Source: Natrinema ejinorense
Lineage (GTDB): Archaea > Halobacteriota > Halobacteria > Halobacteriales > Natrialbaceae
Direction: 5' to 3'
DNA length: 64,000 bases
Assembly: GCF_002494345.1 (NCBI RefSeq)
Contig: NZ_NXNI01000001.1
Location: 1,736,001-1,800,000, forward strand
Shown piece by piece: positions 53,440-63,440 of this stretch. The notes beneath the pieces are model-generated. The model had not been told where the DNA came from and made no database searches. It was given only the letters and a program-made list of their open reading frames with translations. Position numbers and translations under genes: made by a program. Within the stretch, counting starts at the first letter, position 1; each line of letters begins with the position of its first letter.

Positions 53440-54177
53440 CTATTTTCGTTCCGATTCGACACCACCGAGGCTCCGTTCGACGGCGCGAGCGGTGTGAAGT
53501 TCAGTTGTGTCGAAAAGCGGCGTTTCGGGACAGTCCGACTGTGAAACGAGGTCGGTGATCTCGGTACAACCGAGCACGACACCGTTCGCGCCATTTGCGA
53601 CGAGATCGTCGATAACATCGAGATACGTCGACCGTGACGGGTCTCGGATCCGTCCGCGGGTGAGTTCGTCGAAGACGATCCGGTCGATTTCCTCGCGAGA
53701 CCCTCGGTCCGGGACGACCACGTCGATTCCGTGGTCGGCAAACCGATCCCGGTAGAACTCCCCTTCCATCGTCGCTTGCGTCCCGAGCACGCCGACGGTA
53801 TCCAGACCGTCGTCACGGATCGCGTCAGCGGTCACGTCCACGATGTGGAGAAACGGTATCGAGAGTTGCTCGGCGAGCTGGGGTGCGACCCGGTGCATTG
53901 TGTTCGTCGCCATCACGACGAAGGCCGCACCGCCCGCCTCGAGGTCCATCACAGCGTCGGCGAGGTACTCGCCTGCGGCCTCCCACTGCTCGGTTCGTAT
54001 GTACCGGACGATACGCTCGAAATTGACGCTACGAACGAGCACGTTCGCGCTACTGTGTCCGCCGAGGGAATCGTTGATTCCCGCGTCGAGTAATCGGTAG
54101 TACTCGACCGTCGACTGGCTACTCATCCCACCGAGAACGCCGATCGTTCGAGGGGTCGCCGTGCGAGGATCGGTCAT
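53440..54177 (-). CDS. Aspartate/glutamate racemase family, YgeA-like
   Basis: A 245-residue protein: IGVLGGMSSQSTVEYYRLLD at the N-terminus, VVMATNTMHRVAPQL where the first catalytic position is Thr91, and GVVLGCTEITDL with Cys204. Thr plus Cys rather than Cys plus Cys is the pattern of YgeA-type broad-range amino-acid racemases. Substrate not assigned. A monocistronic gene. Confidence 0.85.
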   Translation of the reverse strand: MTDPRTATPRTIGVLGGMSSQSTVEYYRLLDAGINDSLGGHSSANVLVRSVNFERIVRYIRTEQWEAAGEYLADAVMDLEAGGAAFVVMATNTMHRVAPQLAEQLSIPFLHIVDVTADAIRDDGLDTVGVLGTQATMEGEFYRDRFADHGIDVVVPDRGSREEIDRIVFDELTRGRIRDPSRSTYLDVIDDLVANGANGVVLGCTEITDLVSQSDCPETPLFDTTELHTARAVERSLGGVESERK

Positions 54178-54329
54178 CGAGATCCCCCGTCGCGCTCTCC
54201 ATCCGTCCGTTCGATTCCGTCACTCGCCGGTTCCGGAGCGGTCGTCGGTCCGTGCATACCCGTTCCGACGCGATCGAGGATCGTTAGCGTCACCCTCACA
54301 TACGCGGGTCGCGGACCACCCGGTGCCGA

Positions 54330-55049
54330 TCAGTCGTCGAACGGATGTCGACCGAGCAATTCGGCTTCGGCTTTTCGGAGGTGCTCCAGATAGGTCGACT
54401 TCGAAACGCCGAGGTCCGTCGCCAGGTCACCCGCCGACACTCGTCGCGGCCACTCGTAGTAGCCTCGTCGACGTGCGACTGCGAGCGCTTCACGCTGGCG
54501 CGGCGTGAGACGCCGTTCCCGCCGATCGGGTGGCGAGGTCGGTGCCATCGTTCGTTCAGCCGTCGAGAGGTGTTCGAGCGAGATGTCCGCGTCACGGGCT
54601 CGTCGAATCTCGTCCAGCGATCGCTCGACCGACGACCGTGTCGTGTACACGAGGAGAGTCCACGTCTCGATGCCGTCCTCGATTCGGTAGCTGCTATCGA
54701 GGACGAATCCATGCGAGAGAACGGCTGATCCGATCCCCTCGTTCGCGTCGTACTCGATGAACACGTCCTGGGTCGATTGCCCCATCACGGGCCGGATCGC
54801 GTCCGCGGCGGATTCGAACGGATGAATCGTCCGAATGAACGAGAGTTCGTCCGCGACCGCGATCGCCTGCTCGAGTTGATCAGTCGTGTCGCCGTAGAGC
54901 GTACACCGTTCGTATCCGGAATCGCCGTCGATCGCCGCTCCGTGACCGACGATCCCAGTGCCCGTCCGATCCGTCGAGACGATGCCCCAACAGTCGGGGT
55001 GCCAGACATCGACGGTGACCTGAAGGAGTTCCGCGCTCGATTCGCTCAT
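54330..55049 (-). CDS. HTH-10 (bat-type) regulator
   Basis: A 239-residue protein. The N-terminal half (LLQVTVDVWHPDCWGIVST) is an uncharacterised input domain and the C-terminus (LTPRQREALAVARRRGYYEW; SAGDLATDLGVSKSTYLEHL, then RKAEAELL) is HTH-10. The start MSESSAELL at 55049 replaces a longer ATG at 55127. Unlike the regulator at 804, it has no cysteine cluster. Confidence 0.85.
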   Translation of the reverse strand: MSESSAELLQVTVDVWHPDCWGIVSTDRTGTGIVGHGAAIDGDSGYERCTLYGDTTDQLEQAIAVADELSFIRTIHPFESAADAIRPVMGQSTQDVFIEYDANEGIGSAVLSHGFVLDSSYRIEDGIETWTLLVYTTRSSVERSLDEIRRARDADISLEHLSTAERTMAPTSPPDRRERRLTPRQREALAVARRRGYYEWPRRVSAGDLATDLGVSKSTYLEHLRKAEAELLGRHPFDD

Positions 55050-55255
55050 GAGTACTATGGTAGATGGATTGTCATATAGTTGTGGGGCAGGCCGGATTGC
55101 ATCCGCGTTCGCTTCCGGTTCGGTCACAGATATTATCAGATGACTTTATTTAGACGTTAGATTTGTTTCCCAACCCATACTAATATATAATGTAATAGAC
55201 TGGCTCCAATTTAGATGTCAGCATATATGTCATTGGATACGGAACAGCGAACTAT

Positions 55256-55355
55256 ATGAATCGCCGTCAAGCCCTCCAACAAATCGCTGGAGTGGGTGTC
55301 GTCCTGACAGCCGGTTGCACTACTATACTTGAAAGTCCGGGATCATTTCATGGCG
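55256..55355 (+). pseudogene. Lipoprotein gene cut by an IS6 element
   Basis: MNRRQALQQIAGVGVVLTAGC is a Tat-lipoprotein signal with its lipobox Cys, followed by about 13 residues, then the IS left end at 55356. No continuation exists on the far side of the IS, where the sequence runs directly to the end of truD. The rest of the gene was lost. Confidence 0.7.
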
Positions 55356-56044
55356 GTGTTCAGATAAGGATGAAGGATGAGGCGGTTCGTTTTCTGAGTG
55401 ATCTATGCCCGAAAACGACCGCCTCAACGGTTGTTTAGACGAGATCAACTTAGAGTTTGTTGAACGAGAAGCGACACCGCGATTGCTGATGAAGCTCAGT
55501 ATTCAACTGCACCTCGCTGGACTTTCGCTTTCGAATACTGTCTCTGTTCTTGAGGTATTCGGTGTCAAACGCGCTCGGTCTACTGTTCACAATTGGGTAC
55601 ACAAGGCCGATCTACAGCCCGAATCTGGCCGGTGTCCGGATCACGTTGCGGTTGACGAGACCGTGATCCGACTGAACGATGAGCAGTATTGGCTGTACGC
55701 CGCAATCGATCCAGAGACAAACGAATTGCTCCATACAAAGCTTGAACCGACAACAACGAAGGTTCTCGCTCATTCGTTTCTTACGGAACTATCCGAGAAA
55801 CACAACGTCTCTGACGCCGTGTTTCTCGTTGATGGGTCGCACTCGTTACAAGATGCATGTCAGCGCCACGGCTTCGATTTCAGATACGAAAAGCATGGAA
55901 ATCGAAATGCTGTTGAACGTGTCTTTAGAGAGATAAAACGACGAACACTCTGCTTCTCAAACTGCTTCAGCAACGCCGAAGCAGAAACTGCCGACGACTG
56001 GCTCAGATCGTTCAGCTTCGCATGGAATCAGCTTATCTGAACAC
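55356..56044 (+). mobile_element. IS6-family insertion sequence, 689 bp
   Basis: Perfect 13-bp terminal inverted repeats: GTGTTCAGATAAG at 55356-55368 and CTTATCTGAACAC at 56032-56044. The flanking 8-mers (TCATGGCG and TACCATCG) do not match, so the target duplication is missing, implying a deletion or recombination at this site. Confidence 0.9.
55405..56040 (+). CDS. IS6-family transposase
   Basis: A 210-residue DDE transposase: DHVAVDETVIRLND, AVFLVDGSHSLQDACQRHGF, and the Glu in NAVERVFREIKRR. The N-terminal helical HTH (NTVSVLEVFGVKRARSTVHN) is intact. Length is normal for haloarchaeal IS6 (ISH15-like) elements; the stop codon lies within the right terminal repeat. Confidence 0.92.
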   Translation: MPENDRLNGCLDEINLEFVEREATPRLLMKLSIQLHLAGLSLSNTVSVLEVFGVKRARSTVHNWVHKADLQPESGRCPDHVAVDETVIRLNDEQYWLYAAIDPETNELLHTKLEPTTTKVLAHSFLTELSEKHNVSDAVFLVDGSHSLQDACQRHGFDFRYEKHGNRNAVERVFREIKRRTLCFSNCFSNAEAETADDWLRSFSFAWNQLI

Positions 56045-56055
56045 TACCATCGATC

Positions 56056-57423
56056 TCAACCGAGGTCGATCGGGTCCACCTTCAGATACTCACGCGAGAC
56101 GACCGTCGCGTACGACCCCTTCGGCAGCGCGAACGCGAGCGTCAGCGGCTCCGTCTCGAGGCGTAGATCCGTCCGCAAGAGCATCGCGCGCCGGGTCCCC
56201 GTCGAGCCGAACTCGCCGGGCAGATCGAAGGCCGCGGGCTCGAGGCCCAACTCATCGAGGACGGCGCGTTCGATCTCGCCCTGTTCGCCGTCGGCCAGTT
56301 CCGTTTCGGTGCCGACCAGCGGCGCGGTGACGAACGCCCGACCGCGCTCGCAGTGGCGGGTCACCGAGTCGACCCGGCGCTCGTCGACGCGCTGGAGCCG
56401 GTCGGTGTCGGGGAGTTCGAGCCCGTCGGGCGCGTCGGTATCGGCAAAACAGACGACGTCGCCGGCGACGGGGCGATCGAACGGGAGCCCGCGCTCGAGC
56501 CGTTCGGAGAGCATCAGGTTGAACGCGTAGGACTGTGCCGCGTGGACGAACAATCGCTGGAGGTTCGAGGGCACCCGCTCGAGGGCCTCCCGAAAGGCCT
56601 CGGGGCCTGGCTCGCCGTCGTGTTCCGCGAGGGCGTGGATCATCGAGCGCTCGTAGCGGAGCCGATGTGGCACTCGCTCGAGGGCCGCCTGCCAGTCGCG
56701 GGTGTCCTCGACGAACGCTCTGGCCTCCTGGGTCCCCGCCGGCTCCGCGTCGGTCGGGTTCCCGAGATAGGCCATCACCGCTCCTTCCCAGTCGTCGCGG
56801 GCGATCGCGAGGCCCACCCTATGCGTGACCGGCCGACGGCTGCCGAAGCGCTGCTGACCGAAGAAATTCGGAACGCCGATCGAACCGACCGAGTCGTCGG
56901 CGTCCACGCCATCGCCGTCGGTCTCGAGCCCGCCGAAGTTGCACAGTTCGTCGGTGATCGCCCCAGCGTTGTCGGGCCGCTCGGGATCGGTGACCACCAG
57001 TTCGAACGCGTTACCCGCGAGGTCGCCGAACTCGAGGTTTCGGCCGGCCTTGCCCAGTACTTCGATCTCGACATCGTCGATCTCGGGCAGGTCCTCGGGA
57101 TCAGCCCCGTAGACCGAGAACAGTTGCGTCGTCACGGCGTACTTGTCTTTCGTCCCAGCCCAGTTGACCCGCTCGCGAGAGATGCCGAGCGCGTTCGAGA
57201 GCCGCGAGGCGAAATCGTTGGTATCCCACCCCCGCAGCGTCGCTCGAAAGACGAGGTGGGGGTAGGCGTCCGTCGGCGCGTCGACGGGTTCGGTGTCGAA
57301 GCGCTCGAGTTCGCGGACCCGGAAGTCGGCGTCGTCCTCGCGGAGACGGCCGCCGACGCCGTCGGTGTCGCTGACGTAGTACTCCATCCCGACAGCCTGC
57401 TCCGTGGGGTGGCCTGGGCGCAT
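56056..57423 (-). CDS. truD: tRNA pseudouridine(13) synthase TruD
   Basis: A 455-residue protein. Catalytic Asp93 is in [18 protein letters not shown], and [20 protein letters not shown] is the second signature. It also has [19 protein letters not shown] and the TRRAMLLR stretch of archaeal TruD. It isomerises U13 in tRNAs. The gene ends 12 bp from the IS6 right end and is intact. Confidence 0.93.
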   Translation of the reverse strand: MRPGHPTEQAVGMEYYVSDTDGVGGRLREDDADFRVRELERFDTEPVDAPTDAYPHLVFRATLRGWDTNDFASRLSNALGISRERVNWAGTKDKYAVTTQLFSVYGADPEDLPEIDDVEIEVLGKAGRNLEFGDLAGNAFELVVTDPERPDNAGAITDELCNFGGLETDGDGVDADDSVGSIGVPNFFGQQRFGSRRPVTHRVGLAIARDDWEGAVMAYLGNPTDAEPAGTQEARAFVEDTRDWQAALERVPHRLRYERSMIHALAEHDGEPGPEAFREALERVPSNLQRLFVHAAQSYAFNLMLSERLERGLPFDRPVAGDVVCFADTDAPDGLELPDTDRLQRVDERRVDSVTRHCERGRAFVTAPLVGTETELADGEQGEIERAVLDELGLEPAAFDLPGEFGSTGTRRAMLLRTDLRLETEPLTLAFALPKGSYATVVSREYLKVDPIDLG

Positions 57424-57507
57424 ACTGATTGGCGACGATTCGAGTGCCGCGCGTAAATCGGTTCGTTCTCGCAGGCGATCGGTCGCGGAGTCACCTGTGG
57501 GCCGCGG

Positions 57508-58281
57508 TCAGTCCGTTTGTGGGATCGACCGCGCACCCAACGCGAACGCGAGGACTGCGAGGACCGCGAGAATCGCGAGATTCGCGATCGCGGGGTCGAT
57601 CCCGGCGACTGCGGGCGTCTCCGCACCCGAATACGTCGCGGCCCGTACGCCGCGTGCGAAGTACGTCAGCGGCGAGAGGTGCACGAGCGGCTCGAACCAG
57701 GCCGGAAGCTGGGACAGCGGGACGAACGTCTCCGAGAGGAACAGGAGGGGAAGGCCGATCCCGTTGCTGGCGGCGACCGCACCGTCCTGTGAATCGGTGT
57801 AGCTGCCGAGCATCGCCCCGACGCCACAGAAACAAACGACGCCGACGAGGACGTAGGGGACCAGCAGCGGCGAGAAGACGATCGACGCGCCGGTCAGCAC
57901 GATTACCAGTCCGAGGATGAGCAGGCTCGCCAGTCCGATGATCGCCGCGTTGACGACGGTCTGGGCGAGCAGCCACTCTCCCCGCCCGAGCGGCGTCGTC
58001 GCGAGCTTCTCGAAGCGGCTCCCCTCGCGGTGGCGCGCGACCTCGCTGCCCATCCGCGAGAGGGGCGTGAAGAGGACGACGACGGCGAGATAGCCCGGCA
58101 CGTAGAACGCCGGGGGTTCGGTGAACAGCCCGCCACCCGTTGGATCGGTGCGGATCAACGCCCCGAAGATGACGATCAAGATAACGGGGAAGAAGAACGT
58201 AAAGAAGACCGCCGTCCGCCGGCGGACGAACGACCGCCAGCCGGCGCTCGTCTCGGACCGGACGCGTCCCATCCGGCTCAT
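57508..58281 (-). CDS. ABC-2 type transporter permease
   Basis: A 257-residue membrane protein with six hydrophobic helices. Its N-terminus (MSRMGRVRSETSAGWRSFVR, then RRTAVFFTFFFPVILIVIFG) and FLSETFVPLSQLPAWFEPLV and LSPLTYFARGVR are typical of ABC-2 drug/lipid exporters. It overlaps the upstream ATPase gene by 4 bp. Substrate unknown. Confidence 0.9.
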   Translation of the reverse strand: MSRMGRVRSETSAGWRSFVRRRTAVFFTFFFPVILIVIFGALIRTDPTGGGLFTEPPAFYVPGYLAVVVLFTPLSRMGSEVARHREGSRFEKLATTPLGRGEWLLAQTVVNAAIIGLASLLILGLVIVLTGASIVFSPLLVPYVLVGVVCFCGVGAMLGSYTDSQDGAVAASNGIGLPLLFLSETFVPLSQLPAWFEPLVHLSPLTYFARGVRAATYSGAETPAVAGIDPAIANLAILAVLAVLAFALGARSIPQTD

Positions 58282-59267
58282 GCCGTCTCACCCGCCCGTG
58301 CGAGATCCGACTCCCCCGCCCCACCGTCGTCGCTCTCGATGCGATCCGTCCGCGCCCGCTCGGTCGCGTCGGCCAGTTCGAGATAGACGTCCTCGAGGTC
58401 GGGTTCGGCCCACGAAAGCTGGGTGTACTCGACGTCGCGTGCCTCGAGGTAGTCGACCACCGTCCCGATCGCCGCGGGCTCGATGTCGCGGACGACGACC
58501 GCGCCGTCCGTACTTCGGCGTCGACCGCTCTCCGGGCGTTCGACCGGATACTCGAGGTCGACGAAGACCGCCGGATCGGCCGCGGTTTCGACGGTCAGCC
58601 GGCTCGAGCCGCCGTGGTCGCGGACCAGGCGTTCGGGGGAACCCTGTGCGACGAGCGAGCCGTCGGCCAGCAGGCCGACACGGTCGGCGAGGCGCTCGGC
58701 CTCGGCCATGTCGTGTGTCGTGAGCACGACGGTCGTTCCGCCGGCCGCGAGGTCCTCGATCAGCCGCCAGACGGTCCGGCGGCCGGCGGGGTCGATGCCG
58801 GTCGTCGGCTCGTCGAGGAAGAGCAGATCGGGGTCGTTGACCAGCGCGGAGCCGACGCAGACCCGTCGTTGCTGCCCGCCCGAGAGGTCCTCGTACCAGG
58901 TGTCGCCGGCGTCGACGAGGCCGACGTCGGCGAGAACGTCGTCGGGATCGCGCGGGTCGTCGTACAGCCCCGCGTAGTAGGACAGTAGCTCGCGAGCGCT
59001 GAGTCGCCCCGGCGGCGAGAAGTCCTGTGGCAACACGCCAAGGCGGTCGCGGTCGACTGCCGTCGGCGATTCGCCGAGGATCCGGGCCGTCCCGCTATCG
59101 GGGTCGGTCGTCCCCGTTAGCGCGCGGACGAGCGTCGTCTTGCCGGCCCCGTTCGGGCCAATCAGGCCGAAGACTTCGCCGCCCTCGACCGACAGCGAGG
59201 CCCCGGACAGGGCGACCGTCTCGCCGTAGGCCTTCTCGAGGTCCGTCGCTTCGACTACGGCTTCCAT
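58278..59267 (-). CDS. ABC exporter ATP-binding protein
   Basis: A 329-residue ATPase. Walker A LIGPNGAGKTTLVRALTG, signature DLSGGQQRRVCVGSAL, Walker B LLFLDEPTTGIDPAGRR and the His switch VLTTHDMAEAERLADRV. After the core there is a C-terminal extension of about 90 residues typical of ABC-2 partners. The start MEAVVEATDLEKAYGET at 59267 was chosen at the family N-terminus. It pairs with the permease. Confidence 0.92.
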   Translation of the reverse strand: MEAVVEATDLEKAYGETVALSGASLSVEGGEVFGLIGPNGAGKTTLVRALTGTTDPDSGTARILGESPTAVDRDRLGVLPQDFSPPGRLSARELLSYYAGLYDDPRDPDDVLADVGLVDAGDTWYEDLSGGQQRRVCVGSALVNDPDLLFLDEPTTGIDPAGRRTVWRLIEDLAAGGTTVVLTTHDMAEAERLADRVGLLADGSLVAQGSPERLVRDHGGSSRLTVETAADPAVFVDLEYPVERPESGRRRSTDGAVVVRDIEPAAIGTVVDYLEARDVEYTQLSWAEPDLEDVYLELADATERARTDRIESDDGGAGESDLARAGETA

Positions 59268-59513
59268 ACGGGTCGGTTCCGGCGCGGCGTGGGTAAGGGG
59301 TTCGGTTCGGTGTTCGAGTGGGCTCGCCGTCGACCGCGTACTGAATCGGGGATTCGGACACGGGTTCGAAGGCAACAACGCGCCCTGCTATCGTCGCAAC
59401 GCGGAATCGACGGTGCCGCGTTATTCGCCGTTGGCGCACCCGCTGGTCACGGTGTGGGGACAGCACGCGCCACCGCAGGCTGGATCTCGGTCGACGATAC
59501 TCCGAACTGCTCC

Positions 59514-59954
59514 TCAATTACTACTCGCAGGTGCTCGAAGCCGATCGATTCGGTTGCCCATCCACGCACCGGCTATGCTTCCCAGCGCTCCGAGTGCGCC
59601 ATAGAGGACGATATAGACGACACCGACAGCAGCCAGTCCGACGAGCATAAAGGCACCAGTAGAGGCGGTTCGAGCGGTTTCGGGAACCCGCGTCGAAAAG
59701 CCGGCTAGCCCCCACGAGAGGGCCAACCCACCGACGAGGCCGGTTCGCCAACCGACCCGTCTGCTCTCCGGTGGTCGGCTCCGAAACAGGTACCCGACGA
59801 ACGACCCGGCGACGAGTACCGGCGCGAGTATATAGTTATCCGCAGCGAGCGTCTGGAGGGCAAGCGTGAACGGAATGGACGCGAGACCCGCAATAATCGG
59901 GTAGCGCCACGCCTCTTCCGCCAGTATCGACCCGATCGTCTCGAGACGATCCAT
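59514..59954 (-). CDS. DUF5518-like membrane protein
   Basis: A 146-residue protein with four hydrophobic helices (about 19-36, 42-58, 75-92 and 105-135) and a short N-terminal cytosolic part (MDRLETIGSILAEEAWRYPI). Glycine-rich helices (VGVVYIVLYGALGALGSIAG) match a haloarchaeal DUF. Function unknown. Confidence 0.65.
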   Translation of the reverse strand: MDRLETIGSILAEEAWRYPIIAGLASIPFTLALQTLAADNYILAPVLVAGSFVGYLFRSRPPESRRVGWRTGLVGGLALSWGLAGFSTRVPETARTASTGAFMLVGLAAVGVVYIVLYGALGALGSIAGAWMGNRIDRLRAPASSN

Positions 59955-60112
59955 ACGCGGGTATTGTTGGCGATCCTCTATTAGATCCTCGCTCGAGTCG
60001 CTGTCCTGCCAGTGATCCCCACGGAGACGAGCCGAGTGGGCCGGTGATCGCCGCTCGCTCTTGCCCTCGCAGGTGCAACCGTTACCCGACGGTCCGTGGT
60101 AGCGGGTCGAGA

Positions 60113-61069
60113 ATGACCCACCTCGGGTACACCCTCTCGAGCGAGGAACACGGGCCGACGGAACTGGTCGACATCGCCCGTCGCGCCGAGGCGGCCGGCT
60201 TCGATTTCCTCTCGATTTCCGATCACTTCCATCCGTGGGTGTCCGCCCAGGGGGAGTCACCGTTCGTCTGGTCGACGCTCGGCGGGATCGCGACGGTGAC
60301 CGACGAGATCGAGGTCGGCGTCGGCGTCACCTGCCCGACGATCCGGATCCATCCGGTCAACGTCGCCCACGCGGTCGCCACCGTCGACGAGATGCTCGGC
60401 GACCGCTTCACCTTCGGCGTCGGGACCGGCGAGAACTTAAACGAACACGTCACCGGCGAACGCTGGCCCGAACACGACGTGCGCCTCGAGATGTTGGACG
60501 AGGCGATGGACGTGATGCGCTCGCTGTGGACCGGCGAGACGACGAGTCACCACGGCGAACACTACACGGTCGAGAACGCGCACCTCTACACCGCCCCCGA
60601 CGAGCAGCCGACGACGATCGGGAGCGCGTTCGGCCCGCAGACGGCCCAGTGGGTCGCCGAGACCGTCGACGGACTCTGGTGTTCCGGCCCGAAATCGGAG
60701 CCGGTCGAGGCCTACGAGGACGCCGGCGGCGACGGGCCGAAATACACCCAACTCCACGGCTGTTACGCCGACAGCGAGGCGGAAGCGATCGAAACGGTCC
60801 TCGAGCAGTGGCCCAACGGCTCGATTCCGGGCGAACTCGGACAGGAGTTGCCAACGCCGGCACACTTCGAGCAGGCGGCCCAGCTGGTCGAGAAGGCGGA
60901 CATCGCCGAGGCGGGCACCACCACCAAACCCGACCCGCAGGCCCACATCGACAGCATCGAGGGGGCGATCGACGCCGGCTACGACCACGTCTACTTCCAC
61001 CAGATCGGTCCGGAACAGGAGCAGGCGATCGAGTTCTACGAGGAGGAGGTACTGCCGTCGTTCGAGTGA
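60113..61069 (+). CDS. F420-dependent LLM-class oxidoreductase
   Basis: A 318-residue TIM-barrel flavin/F420 enzyme of the TIGR03557 type: HLGYTLSSEEHGPTELVDIA, FDFLSISDHFHPWVSAQGE, TFGVGTGENLNEHVTGERWP and AGYDHVYFHQIGPEQEQAIE. It uses reduced F420. The ATG at 60113 starts the fold; earlier residues are low-complexity. Substrate unknown. Confidence 0.88.
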   Translation: MTHLGYTLSSEEHGPTELVDIARRAEAAGFDFLSISDHFHPWVSAQGESPFVWSTLGGIATVTDEIEVGVGVTCPTIRIHPVNVAHAVATVDEMLGDRFTFGVGTGENLNEHVTGERWPEHDVRLEMLDEAMDVMRSLWTGETTSHHGEHYTVENAHLYTAPDEQPTTIGSAFGPQTAQWVAETVDGLWCSGPKSEPVEAYEDAGGDGPKYTQLHGCYADSEAEAIETVLEQWPNGSIPGELGQELPTPAHFEQAAQLVEKADIAEAGTTTKPDPQAHIDSIEGAIDAGYDHVYFHQIGPEQEQAIEFYEEEVLPSFE

Positions 61070-61191
61070 AACCGTTCCGGTAGTTTTGCTACTGGCCGAG
61101 TGCGGAGACCATCACAACTGCGACCGCCGGTGCGTGTCGGGTCCCGGTTGCGATGGCAGGGTTTACGTATCACACAGGTATAGGCGAGACA

Positions 61192-61761
61192 ATGGTCAAT
61201 GCGAACGACAATCCGATCGAACTCGTTCCAGCCAGACACGACGCGTGGTGCGAGTGCTTCGCCGCCGAACGCGACCGCGTGTCCGACGCGCTGACCAGCG
61301 CATCTCTCGAGACTGCCGTAGAGCGAATCGAACACGTCGGATCGACCGCCGTCCCCGACCTCGCCGCGAAAGATATCGTCGACCTCGATATCGTCGTCGC
61401 GGACGATGCGGTGAGCGATGTCTCGCTAGCGCTCGAGTCCGAACTCGGCGGTGGCCGCATCGAGAACGGCGACCACTGGCAGCCCGTGTTTCGACGCGAG
61501 AACGACCAGCGGTTCAACGACCACGTCTTCGCGGCGTCGGCCGACGGCTGGAAGATCAGCGTCGTCACGCGCGACGTCCTTCGCGCGTATCCCGCGTTCC
61601 GTTCGGAGTACGGAACCCTGAAACGGGATTTAGCAGACGATCACGACGACCTCGTCGCCTACTCCGAAGGGAAGACCGCGTTTATCGAGCGCATCCTCGA
61701 CGCCGCACGGACGGACGACGATCTGACGTTCGAGTTCCGGATTCCGACAGTTGAGTCATAG
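61192..61761 (+). CDS. GrpB/UPF0157-family nucleotidyltransferase-like protein
   Basis: A 189-residue protein: RIEHVGSTAVPDLAAKDIVD, LDIVV, HWQPVFRREND and RFNDHVFAASADGWK. The HVGSTAVPxLxAKxIxDxDxxV motif is the hallmark of GrpB. Role unsettled in the family. The 61153 ATG would add 13 residues. Confidence 0.88.
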   Translation: MVNANDNPIELVPARHDAWCECFAAERDRVSDALTSASLETAVERIEHVGSTAVPDLAAKDIVDLDIVVADDAVSDVSLALESELGGGRIENGDHWQPVFRRENDQRFNDHVFAASADGWKISVVTRDVLRAYPAFRSEYGTLKRDLADDHDDLVAYSEGKTAFIERILDAARTDDDLTFEFRIPTVES

Positions 61762-61808
61762 CTCGACCGAATCGATGGCGAACACTCTGAACCCCCTGTT
61801 CTCCCGTA

Positions 61809-63440
61809 TCAGCAAGCGAACGCGACGAACCGGTTGACTGCGTCGTCGCTCCCCGCGACGATCAGCATGTCGTCCTCGCGGACGACGAACTCCGACCCGA
61901 GATCGGTCAGCAGTTCCTCGCCGCGTTCGACCGCAACGATGGTACATCCGGTTCGCGCTCGCAGGTCAACCTCGCCGAGGCTTCGGCCGGCGATCCGGGG
62001 GGCGGTCGTCCTGATGAGTTCGAACTGGGTCTCGGGCGTGAGGATCTCTTCGTCCTCGATCAGGATGGAGCCGAGCATCCGGCCCGTCACCGTCGACAGC
62101 GAGAGGACGTACTCGGCTCCGGCCCGGTAGAACTTCGGAATGTTCTCGGTCTCGTTCGCTCGCGCGATGATTTCGACGTCGGGCGCGACCTGCTTGAGGA
62201 CCAGCGTCGCGTAGATCGTCGTCGCGTCGTCGTCGAGGGTGAGGATGATCGCTCGGGAGTCGTCGACGTCGGCGGCCTCGAGGACCGATTCGTCGGTGAC
62301 GTCACCGACGATGTCGACGCCCGGTTCGTCCGCGAGGTCGACGACGCAGGTCGAGACGCCGCCGGATGCGAGCGTTTCGACCGCGGTCCGTCCGACGACG
62401 CCGTAGCCGCCGACGACGACGCGGTCCGGGTTGTGTCGGAACGCCGATACCGTCCGCGATTTCAGCTCCGTGAGGTCGTCGCGACGGCCCGCAACGAGCA
62501 GGATCGTGTTCCCGTCGATCACGTTCTCGGAGCCGGGAACGGGGACGAACTCGCCGTTGAACCACGCGCCGATGACGGTGATCCCCATCCGATCGCGGAT
62601 GCCCGACTCGGGGATCGTCTGGCCGACGAGGTCGCTGTGGTCCTGGACGAGCAGTTCGGTCACCGCGAGGTCCTCGCTGAGTTCGATCGTGTCCCGGAGT
62701 TCGGCCGAGACGGTCGTCGTCGCCTTCGTCGCGAGGCTCTGGCCGAGTACGTGCCGCGGCCGGACGATCTCGTCGGCCCCGGCGTAGCGGTGATAGCTCG
62801 CGACCTCGGCGTCTTCGACCACGCTGACGAGTTCGAGGTCGCTCGAGAGTTCCCGCGCCGTGAGGATCACCATCGCGTTGGTCTCGTCGTCGATGTCGGT
62901 GACGAGCGCGTCGGCCCGTTCGGCGTTGGCGGCCCGCAGCGTCTCCTCCTGGTCCAGTTCGCCGTAGATGGCGTTCGTCCCCTCGTTGTTGAGGTCGACG
63001 ACGAGTTCGGCGTCGTCGTCGACGAAGACGTAGGGAACGTCCGCCGCCTCGAGTTCCCCCGCGAGGACGTCCGAGCGCGGCGTGTACGAACAGATGACGA
63101 CGTGGTCGGTGAGGTCGGTCGACTCCGGCGGCCGATCCTCGAGGGCCTGCTGAAAGAGCGGGACGACGATGAGCGGCAGGGCCAGAAAGACGAGCAAGAC
63201 GCCCGTGAGGTTCATCGCGACCACCATCAGGTTCATGGGGGTACTCTGCCAGTCGTCCGCGTCGCCGCCGAAGCCGGCCGTGGTCAGCGTCTCGATGACA
63301 GTCTGGATCGCCTGGGCGTACGTCTTCGCTTCACCCTCGAACGTGGCCATTCCCAGTTGGTAGAGCCACGCGTAGACGAGGACGAGGCCGAGAACGGCAA
63401 CCAGTGAGAGGACGATCCGCCGCCACCAGTGATTCATCAC
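61809..63440 (-). CDS. Two-TM potassium channel with two RCK domains
   Basis: A 543-residue protein. Two helices flank a pore loop (about 15-35 and 70-95) whose filter reads TTAGFGGD rather than the usual TVGYGD. RCK1 (HVVICSYTPRSDVLAGELEA) has no GxGxxG, while RCK2 (RVVVGGYGVVGRTAVETLAS) does, and each is followed by a TrkA-C segment. It would sense nucleotide or ions and gate K+. High-salt haloarchaea depend on K+ control. Confidence 0.88.
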   Translation of the reverse strand: MMNHWWRRIVLSLVAVLGLVLVYAWLYQLGMATFEGEAKTYAQAIQTVIETLTTAGFGGDADDWQSTPMNLMVVAMNLTGVLLVFLALPLIVVPLFQQALEDRPPESTDLTDHVVICSYTPRSDVLAGELEAADVPYVFVDDDAELVVDLNNEGTNAIYGELDQEETLRAANAERADALVTDIDDETNAMVILTARELSSDLELVSVVEDAEVASYHRYAGADEIVRPRHVLGQSLATKATTTVSAELRDTIELSEDLAVTELLVQDHSDLVGQTIPESGIRDRMGITVIGAWFNGEFVPVPGSENVIDGNTILLVAGRRDDLTELKSRTVSAFRHNPDRVVVGGYGVVGRTAVETLASGGVSTCVVDLADEPGVDIVGDVTDESVLEAADVDDSRAIILTLDDDATTIYATLVLKQVAPDVEIIARANETENIPKFYRAGAEYVLSLSTVTGRMLGSILIEDEEILTPETQFELIRTTAPRIAGRSLGEVDLRARTGCTIVAVERGEELLTDLGSEFVVREDDMLIVAGSDDAVNRFVAFAC

